This document shows positions 7,415 to 12,672 of a stretch of 23,322 nucleotides of DNA, piece by piece (within the stretch, counting starts at the first letter, position 1; the number at the start of each line of letters is the position of its first letter). The DNA lies in NCBI GenBank assembly GCA_964475135.1, contig CAYYWL010000024.1:1-23322 (forward strand), in the 5' to 3' direction. This DNA is from TMED14 sp964475135 (GTDB lineage Bacteria > Bacteroidota > Bacteroidia > Flavobacteriales > Schleiferiaceae). The position numbers and the translations under genes are program-made. The notes below the pieces were generated by a model. That model made no database searches and had not been told where the DNA came from. It saw only the letters and a list, made by a program, of their open reading frames with translations.

Positions 7415-8158
7415 ATGAATTTTCGAACGCTCATTTTTGCAATAGCCGCCGTAGTTGCGGTGGATACTACGGCGCAAGTCACCGTAAAGCGGTACAACGT
7501 GGATGGCTCGACCGCCGCGGGGTCGTCAAACACGGCACGAAACCGCAATCGACTGATTGCTCGCTACCCAACCGCCGTAAAGTTCAATGTGACTCCATTC
7601 TTCTCAGGCCACTACCCTATTTCGGTGGAACAGCGCCTTAGTCCCTACTTCACCATTGAAGCTGGACTTGGACTCACACTACACAACACCATCGACGCAT
7701 TTGTCGACGAGGCAATCTTGTGGAGCGACAACTCGTTTTACAGCCTAGACAGCCGGGTCCGTCCGGGCTCGAGCCAAACACTGAATATCAAAGTGTTCCC
7801 TGGCGGAGACTCCTACGACGACGGATTATACATTGGTGCGTTCATTCAAAACCGCCGCTACAATAAAGTATTTGATGGGATTGACGGCCCCATCACGAGC
7901 TTCAAGCAGAACTTTGACCAGGGCATTATGATGGGGTACCACATTCGCTCGAGCGATCGCTTCTTAGTGGATTTGAGTCTTGGGGTTTCCAATCGATTCG
8001 TGAACTTTCCTATTGTAGCAACGAACTATACCATCGACCCCGTGACCGGCCAAGAGCTGTACCAAGCCTACATTGACGAAAACAGCGACGGCCGCTACCA
8101 AAACATCGGAATTTTTATGGGGCTCAAGGTGGGCTACCTCATGGGTAGTGGCCGCTAA
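7415..8158 (+). CDS. Exported, probably outer-membrane beta-barrel protein of unknown function
   Basis: 247 residues with a signal peptide (MNFRTLIFAIAAVVAVDTTA|Q). The mature part alternates short polar loops with amphipathic strands such as FTIEAGLGLTL, GLYIGAFIQNRRY, FLVDLSLGVSNRF and IGIFMGLKVGYLMG, as expected of a small outer-membrane barrel of the kind often annotated as DUF3575-like or porin-family in Bacteroidota. The final segment ends GSGR rather than in an aromatic residue. The ATG at 7415 lies 4 nt after its -7 box and a strong terminator follows the stop, so it is a single-gene unit. Any link to the divergent 526-residue exported protein is inference from the shared regulatory region. 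Confidence 0.82.
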   Translation: MNFRTLIFAIAAVVAVDTTAQVTVKRYNVDGSTAAGSSNTARNRNRLIARYPTAVKFNVTPFFSGHYPISVEQRLSPYFTIEAGLGLTLHNTIDAFVDEAILWSDNSFYSLDSRVRPGSSQTLNIKVFPGGDSYDDGLYIGAFIQNRRYNKVFDGIDGPITSFKQNFDQGIMMGYHIRSSDRFLVDLSLGVSNRFVNFPIVATNYTIDPVTGQELYQAYIDENSDGRYQNIGIFMGLKVGYLMGSGR

Positions 8159-8175
8159 AAAGTCCCAGACATAAC

Positions 8176-8208
8176 AAAAAAGCCGACCCGTTGGGTCGGC
8201 TTTTTTTT
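8176..8208. terminator. Bidirectional intrinsic terminator
   Basis: A perfect 8-bp GC-rich stem, GCCGACCC/GGGTCGGC (8182-8189 and 8193-8200), with a 3-nt GTT loop, is flanked by A6 on the left and T8 on the right, so the A/T tracts extend the pairing. It lies between convergent genes ending at 8158 and 8222 and can terminate both. It is the only textbook intrinsic terminator seen in the window. Confidence 0.95.
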
Positions 8209-8221
8209 GGAATTGATGCGC

Positions 8222-9277
8222 TTAAATGAACATAAGTGCGTCGCCGTAGCTCAAGAACCGGTAGTTCTCTTTAACCGCCGTATTGTACACGTCCATTGTC
8301 AGCTCGTAGCCCGCGAATGCCGCGGTGAGCATGAGCATCGTAGACTGTGGCGCGTGAAAGTTGGTAATCAAACTATTGGCCACGAGAAACTCGTGCGGAG
8401 GAAAGATGAACTTTGAGGTCCATCCGTTGCCCGACTTAATGCGGTGATCTGTGATTGTTGACGACTCGAGCGAACGAATGACGCTGGTACCCACCGCACA
8501 CACCTTGCGCTTCTCAGCCTTGGCCTGATTCACGCGTTCTGCCGTCTCTGGATAAATCCAGTACTGCTCTGATTCCATTTTATGCTTCGAGAGGTCCTCA
8601 ACTTCAACCTGGCGAAATGTTCCGAGACCAACATGCATGGTCATCTCGACCGTGTCGACGCCCTTGATTTCGAGCTTTTTCATCAAATTCTTACTGAAGT
8701 GCAGCGAGGCAACGGGTGCGGCCACAGCCCCCTCCACCTTGGCGAAAATGCTCTGGTAGCGGTCGGCGTCTTCGGCCTCAAGTGGACGCGTGATGTACTT
8801 GGGCAATGGCGTCTCACCCATCTCCTTGAGCTTTAGGCGAAACTCTTCATAGCTTCCATCGAAGAGGAAGCGAAGTGTACGTCCGCGTGACGTTGTATTG
8901 TCAATGACCTCAGCCACAAGGCTGTCGTCGTCGCCAAAGTAGAGCTTGTTTCCAATACGGATTTTGCGGGCGGGATCTACCAGCACGTCCCATAGACGGC
9001 TCTCGGCATTGAGTTCACGAAGCAAGAACACCTCAATCAAGGCACCCGTCTTTTCTTTGTTTCCCCACATACGGGCCGGAAAAACCTTCGTATTGTTAAT
9101 CACCAAAAGGTCGCGCGGCTCAAAGAAATTGGCGAGATCGCGAAAGTAGTGGTGCTCAATGCTTCCGGACTCCCGATTCACCACCATCAAGCGCGCGTCA
9201 TCGCGAAAGTCAACAGGATGCTGCGCGATTTGCGCTTCAGGCAATTCGTAGCCAAAGTGGGAGAGCTTCATTTTCAT
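8222..9277 (-). CDS. queA: S-adenosylmethionine:tRNA ribosyltransferase-isomerase (queuosine synthesis)
   Basis: 351 residues. QueA transfers and isomerises the ribosyl part of SAM onto 7-aminomethyl-7-deazaguanine in tRNA, giving epoxyqueuosine. Recognised by the N-terminus KLSHFGYELPEAQIAQHP, by LLVINNTKVFPARMWG, by the HVGLGTFRQVEV segment, by VGTSVIRSLES and by the ITNFHAPQSTMLML segment near the C-terminus, all in family order. The first ATG (9277) gives MKMKLSHF and a 6-nt distance to the -7 box; the second ATG (9271) would give the more usual MKLSHF start. Both are possible. A further upstream TTG codon is part of the promoter box and was not used. No other queuosine genes are nearby. 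Confidence 0.96.
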   Translation of the reverse strand: MKMKLSHFGYELPEAQIAQHPVDFRDDARLMVVNRESGSIEHHYFRDLANFFEPRDLLVINNTKVFPARMWGNKEKTGALIEVFLLRELNAESRLWDVLVDPARKIRIGNKLYFGDDDSLVAEVIDNTTSRGRTLRFLFDGSYEEFRLKLKEMGETPLPKYITRPLEAEDADRYQSIFAKVEGAVAAPVASLHFSKNLMKKLEIKGVDTVEMTMHVGLGTFRQVEVEDLSKHKMESEQYWIYPETAERVNQAKAEKRKVCAVGTSVIRSLESSTITDHRIKSGNGWTSKFIFPPHEFLVANSLITNFHAPQSTMLMLTAAFAGYELTMDVYNTAVKENYRFLSYGDALMFI

Positions 9278-9283
9278 AGGGGG

Positions 9284-9291
9284 CAAAGGTA
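9284..9291 (-). promoter_or_regulatory. -7 box TACCTTTG of queA
   Basis: A perfect TAnnTTTG on the minus strand, ending 6 nt before the queA ATG at 9277. A TTG inside CTTGAC (minus strand, around 9311-9316) lies about 21 nt further upstream and could be the -33 element. Confidence 0.65.
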
Positions 9292-9355
9292 CCCTTTTGA
9301 ACTAGGCCTTGTCAAGTGTGAACCGCAATTGCCTTTTGGCGGTTATTTTCACACT

Positions 9356-10030
9356 ATGGGAACCGATTTAGAACGCACACTTTTAACCCGGAGCGCGGGC
9401 GACGCCGAGGCTTGGGAACAATGGCTTGCCAGCGATGAGGCGCAGCGCAGCAAATTGGCAGAACCCTTTCAGCGCGAGGGTCAGCTTCCGCTCGAGGCAA
9501 TGCTTCGCGACCGCATCGTCCACGAAGACCACCTAAAGTCGCTGTGCGTGGACTACCGACTGCGCTTTTTGGATGCCAACCACTTTGCAGGACAGATTCC
9601 GTACGAAGCCGTCGCCGAAATGGAACGGCTTGACGCCGCGGCCGGAACCCGTTTGAACGGCTACAAAATTGTGGCTCCTGCATCGCTCTTTCGCCTGACC
9701 TACAAAGACAAGGACCCCTTGCTCCTGCTTGAACTCGGCGGAGGCTACCACTACTTGGTGCACAAGTGGGGCGGTGAAGTGAATCCGCTGCGCCGTTTGG
9801 TAATGTACCCGCTTCGCTCGTTCAAAACCATGATGCAGAGCATCTTAGTTTTCTGTGCAATCGTGGCCTTGGCCGTGCCAGAGTCAGTAATTGGCGCCCA
9901 TTCAGGCTTTGTGCGCGGAATTTTCTTTTTTTACCTGCTCTTCGCCACTTCTGCGATGGCCGCACTCTACGGATTTTCGCGGGCGAAAAACTTCAGCGAA
10001 AACCTCTGGACCTCGCGCTACGACGACTGA
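9356..10030 (+). CDS. Conserved-type hypothetical protein with two C-terminal membrane helices
   Basis: 224 residues, no family recognised with confidence. About 155 residues at the N-terminus are soluble and charged, beginning MGTDLERTLLTRSAGD. Two hydrophobic helices follow (about 163-182, SILVFCAIVALAVP; and about 191-209, GIFFFYLLFATSAMAALYGF), with a short polar tail ENLWTSRYDD, so the bulk is probably cytoplasmic. The frame is open much further upstream (to 9149), but that part is antisense to queA. The ATG at 9356 follows a weak -7 word, TATTTTCA (9344-9351), by 4 nt, as in the other units. Its last 13 bp overlap the end of truB on the other strand. Confidence 0.78.
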   Translation: MGTDLERTLLTRSAGDAEAWEQWLASDEAQRSKLAEPFQREGQLPLEAMLRDRIVHEDHLKSLCVDYRLRFLDANHFAGQIPYEAVAEMERLDAAAGTRLNGYKIVAPASLFRLTYKDKDPLLLLELGGGYHYLVHKWGGEVNPLRRLVMYPLRSFKTMMQSILVFCAIVALAVPESVIGAHSGFVRGIFFFYLLFATSAMAALYGFSRAKNFSENLWTSRYDD

Positions 10031-10731
10031 ACCGCGGCGAGTACTTCATCCAACGACGACATCGCTGCAAACGGAACCACCTCGGTGCGGCGCAAGGCCG
10101 TGAGGTAGGCTCCGCAGCCCAAATGCTGACCCATGTCGTGGGCGAGCGAACGGATGTACGTCCCTTTGCCGCAGCCTACGGTTAACTCCCAGACGTCGGG
10201 CGCGAGTGCCGTGACTTCTAAGCGGTGGATCTGCACGGGGCGGGCTTTGATTTCGGCCGTCTTTCCACTTCGGGCTAACTCGTAGGCCCGCGCTCCGTCG
10301 ATTTTTACTGCGCTAAATAAGGGGGGAACTTGTAGAACCTCCCCCGTGAACTTCGCGGTGAGTTCCGCAGCTAATTCTTTGGTGAGCTCGGGGATTGGTT
10401 GACCGCTGGGTTGTTCTGGGGTCTCTGCATCGTAGCTCGCGGTCACTGCTCCAAGCTTTAGGGTGGCTGTATAGGTCTTGGCTCCCGCCATCACCGACTC
10501 GATGTCTTTGGTAGCGCGACCAACGGCGAGCACCAGCATCCCAGTGGCCAAGGGATCCAGCGTTCCCGCATGGCCAATTTTGATTCGGGTCGCGTAGCGC
10601 TTCTTGAGGGCGTTGCGAATCTTAGCGACTACGTCAAACGAGGTCCATTCGAGCGGTTTGTCGACCGCAATCCAGAATCCCGCACGGGCCTCCTCGAGGT
10701 CCGAGGGTATGCTTAACTGAGGACGGTCCAC
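10018..10731 (-). CDS. truB: tRNA pseudouridine-55 synthase
   Basis: TruB makes pseudouridine 55 in the T-loop of tRNAs. WIAVDKPLEWTSFDVV and GHAGTLDPLATGML, with the catalytic Asp in GTLDP (D59 with the start used here), are diagnostic; VPPLFSAVKIDGARAYELAR and GTYIRSLAHDMGQ follow in the expected order. No ATG lies between the uppP stop and the first conserved residue; the nearest plausible initiator is a GTG at 10731, giving 237 residues and a 19-bp overlap with uppP. A longer frame reaches 10824 but duplicates uppP coding sequence in another frame. The start is therefore uncertain. Last gene of the ftsX operon. Confidence 0.93.
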   Translation of the reverse strand: MDRPQLSIPSDLEEARAGFWIAVDKPLEWTSFDVVAKIRNALKKRYATRIKIGHAGTLDPLATGMLVLAVGRATKDIESVMAGAKTYTATLKLGAVTASYDAETPEQPSGQPIPELTKELAAELTAKFTGEVLQVPPLFSAVKIDGARAYELARSGKTAEIKARPVQIHRLEVTALAPDVWELTVGCGKGTYIRSLAHDMGQHLGCGAYLTALRRTEVVPFAAMSSLDEVLAAVQSS

Positions 10732-11510
10732 ACGCTGGCAACCGTTCCAACCGCGAAGCAGTAGTACGCGAAGTACTTGAGCTTGGCGCGTTTGACGAAG
10801 CGAATCATCGCCCGACACGCCCAAAGTCCCGTAACAAAAGCCGCTGCAAATCCGACTACCAAGGGAAGCAAGGGTTCACTCGACGACCCGGGATTGGACG
10901 CCAAATCGACGATGTCGAGAATCATTTTTCCCATGATTACCGGTACAACCATCAAAAACGAAAACCGCGCCGCGTGCTCTCGGTCAACTCCCAGCAAAAC
11001 GCTGGTGCTGATGGTTGCTCCGCTTCGTGATATCCCAGGTAGAATGGCAATTGCTTGAGCTATGCCCACGGCGAATGCGTCGGCAACCGACACCTTTTTG
11101 TGGGTTTTTTTAGCACGGTCGGCCATCAGCAAAAGCAAACCAGTGATGATAAGCATCGCTCCTACGAGTAGGGTGGAGTCTTCAAAAAGCCCTTCGATGG
11201 CATCTTCAAAAAGCAGCCCCACAAATGCTGCTGGAATCATGGACACGAGGATGGACCCGGCAAAGCGGCGGTCCTCTTCATGGCCCTTGATGAGACCCTG
11301 GACTACCGACACAATGTCCTTGTAAAAAACCACTACGGTCGCCAGCGCGGTGGCCGCGTGAACCGTCACCGTGAAGAGCAGACCACTGCTACCGGACACT
11401 TCGACACCAAGCAGGCTGCGGCCCAACTCGAGGTGCCCCGAAGAGCTGACAGGTAGGAATTCCGAGAGACCCTGAATGATACCCAGGATAATTGCACTGA
11501 GCCAATCCAT
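10713..11510 (-). CDS. uppP: Undecaprenyl-diphosphate phosphatase (BacA type)
   Basis: 265 residues, an integral membrane protein that dephosphorylates undecaprenyl diphosphate so the lipid carrier can be reused in peptidoglycan and polysaccharide synthesis. The two signature motifs are present: QGLSEFLPVSSSGHLEL (13-29, with E17 and H26) and PGISRSGATIS (158-168, with R162). Hydrophobic segments cover nearly the whole chain, typical of the seven-to-eight-helix fold. Three bases separate it from the DUF3098-like gene and it overlaps truB, so it belongs to the ftsX operon. Confidence 0.96.
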   Translation of the reverse strand: MDWLSAIILGIIQGLSEFLPVSSSGHLELGRSLLGVEVSGSSGLLFTVTVHAATALATVVVFYKDIVSVVQGLIKGHEEDRRFAGSILVSMIPAAFVGLLFEDAIEGLFEDSTLLVGAMLIITGLLLLMADRAKKTHKKVSVADAFAVGIAQAIAILPGISRSGATISTSVLLGVDREHAARFSFLMVVPVIMGKMILDIVDLASNPGSSSEPLLPLVVGFAAAFVTGLWACRAMIRFVKRAKLKYFAYYCFAVGTVASVWTVLS

Positions 11511-11513
11511 GGA

Positions 11514-11741
11514 TTACTCGGCTTTGGGTTTGCGCATAATGGCCCAGACCTCGACGGCAAATCCGACAACGATCAAAAAGGGAGCAATAACGATACGGCG
11601 CGTGCTAAAGAGCTCTGGATTGTACGCGTTAGGGTCTTCAGAGCCTCCGCCAGACATGAGCACAAAGCCCAGTACAATCAAGGCAAGTCCGGCGAGCATG
11701 AGCACGTAGTTGCCGCGCTGAAAAAGGAAGGTAGTCTTCAT
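11514..11741 (-). CDS. Small DUF3098-like membrane protein
   Basis: 75 residues: a short N-terminus (MKTTFLFQRGNY), a first membrane helix (about 12-28, VLMLAGLALIVLGFVLM), a polar loop SGGGSEDPNAYNPELFSTRR, and a second helix (about 48-67, IVIAPFLIVVGFAVEVWAIM). This two-helix layout with the NPELFSTRRIVIAPF-type loop matches DUF3098, which is found in Bacteroidota next to ftsX and uppP. Its ATG overlaps the ftsX stop by 4 bp (ATGA). Its function is unknown; the position suggests a link to the division or envelope machinery. Confidence 0.88.
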   Translation of the reverse strand: MKTTFLFQRGNYVLMLAGLALIVLGFVLMSGGGSEDPNAYNPELFSTRRIVIAPFLIVVGFAVEVWAIMRKPKAE

Positions 11742-12625
11742 CGTTCGTAAAGTTGGTTGGTGTTCAATGCGAGGTATCGGCGTACGGCCAATGCAGTAGA
11801 TGCGGTGGTCAATGCAATTCCAATGAAGATTTGGGCTGCGGCCAGGGCACCCCAAAGGCTCCACGTCAAGCTTACCGCGAGGCGCGGCCATTCATTGATG
11901 AGAAGGGCGTAGGTCGCCGCCAAGAGGATTGCCGCGGTGAGTCCGCCCAAGGCACCAAGAATGAGGCCCTCTTTAAGAAACGGCTTGTGGATAAATGCTT
12001 TAGTCGCCCCGACAAGCTGCATGGTCTTGAGGGTAAACCGGCGGGCATAAATCGCGAGGCGCAAGGCATTATTGATCAGCATCAGACTCACAAGTAGCAG
12101 GATGGCCACCGCGGCGAGCATCGCCGTATTGATTTTACCCACATTTTGGTGAATCACCGATACGAGGTCGCGGTCGTAGACCAGGTTTTCGACAATCGAA
12201 GCCTTGAGAAAGCGCTCTTGAAGCTTGGCAAGTTGGTCGGGACTTACGAAGTCCGCTTTGAGCTTGACATCAATCGCATCACTTAAGGGATTGAACCCGA
12301 GAAAGTCGACAAAATCCTCGCCAAGGTCCTTCTGAAACTGCTCGGCCGCCTCTTCTTTACCCACAAAGCGAAGGCTGCGGATCTCGGGTTCGTCGGACCA
12401 ATCCTTGATAAAGGCGTCCGCCTTTTCTTGGGTTGCATCGGATTTGAGAAAGAGTGTGAACGTAAAATTTTCTTTGAGGTCGTCCGTGAGAACGCGCGAC
12501 TGGTAGGCCAGTGTGGCCATGATTCCCGTCAAAAAGAGCACGAGGCCGATGCTGAGCACCACCCCGGCGTACGAAAAGCGCACCCGGCGCTTGTTGAAGG
12601 CTTCTTCTCCCTGTGCTTTGGCCAT
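11738..12625 (-). CDS. ftsX: Cell-division ABC-transporter-like permease FtsX
   Basis: 295 residues. FtsX pairs with the ATPase FtsE at the division site and controls cell-wall hydrolases through its periplasmic domain. Hydrophobic helix 1 (about 18-40) is followed by a periplasmic domain (about 41-165) containing FTLFLKSDATQEKADAF and GFNPLSDAIDVKL, then three more helices (about 167-187, 213-235 and 255-280) around LAIYARRFTLKTMQLVGATKAFIHKPFLKEG, the conserved cytoplasmic coupling segment of the FtsX family. ftsE is not adjacent, as is usual in Bacteroidota. The ATG at 12625 lies 4 nt after a perfect -7 box. First gene of ftsX > DUF3098-like > uppP > truB. Confidence 0.95.
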   Translation of the reverse strand: MAKAQGEEAFNKRRVRFSYAGVVLSIGLVLFLTGIMATLAYQSRVLTDDLKENFTFTLFLKSDATQEKADAFIKDWSDEPEIRSLRFVGKEEAAEQFQKDLGEDFVDFLGFNPLSDAIDVKLKADFVSPDQLAKLQERFLKASIVENLVYDRDLVSVIHQNVGKINTAMLAAVAILLLVSLMLINNALRLAIYARRFTLKTMQLVGATKAFIHKPFLKEGLILGALGGLTAAILLAATYALLINEWPRLAVSLTWSLWGALAAAQIFIGIALTTASTALAVRRYLALNTNQLYER

Positions 12626-12629
12626 GGGA

Positions 12630-12667
12630 CAAATCTACGCGAAATCCGAGGCACGGGGCTACTTTTG
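12630..12667. promoter_or_regulatory. Overlapping divergent promoters of ftsX and leuS
   Basis: Within a 47-nt gap lie two perfect TAnnTTTG boxes back to back: TAGATTTG on the minus strand (12630-12637), 4 nt before the ftsX ATG, and TACTTTTG on the plus strand (12660-12667), 5 nt before the leuS ATG. Only 22 nt separate the boxes, so the region where each promoter's -33 contact should fall coincides with the other's -7 box. No clear -33 TTTG is visible for either. Confidence 0.7.
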
Positions 12668-12672
12668 CGCCC

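Noticed and set aside
9149..9355. Long open upstream extension of the plus-strand gene at 9356
   Set aside because: It lies antisense to queA and across its promoter; the ATG at 9356 with an adjacent -7-like word gives a normal start.
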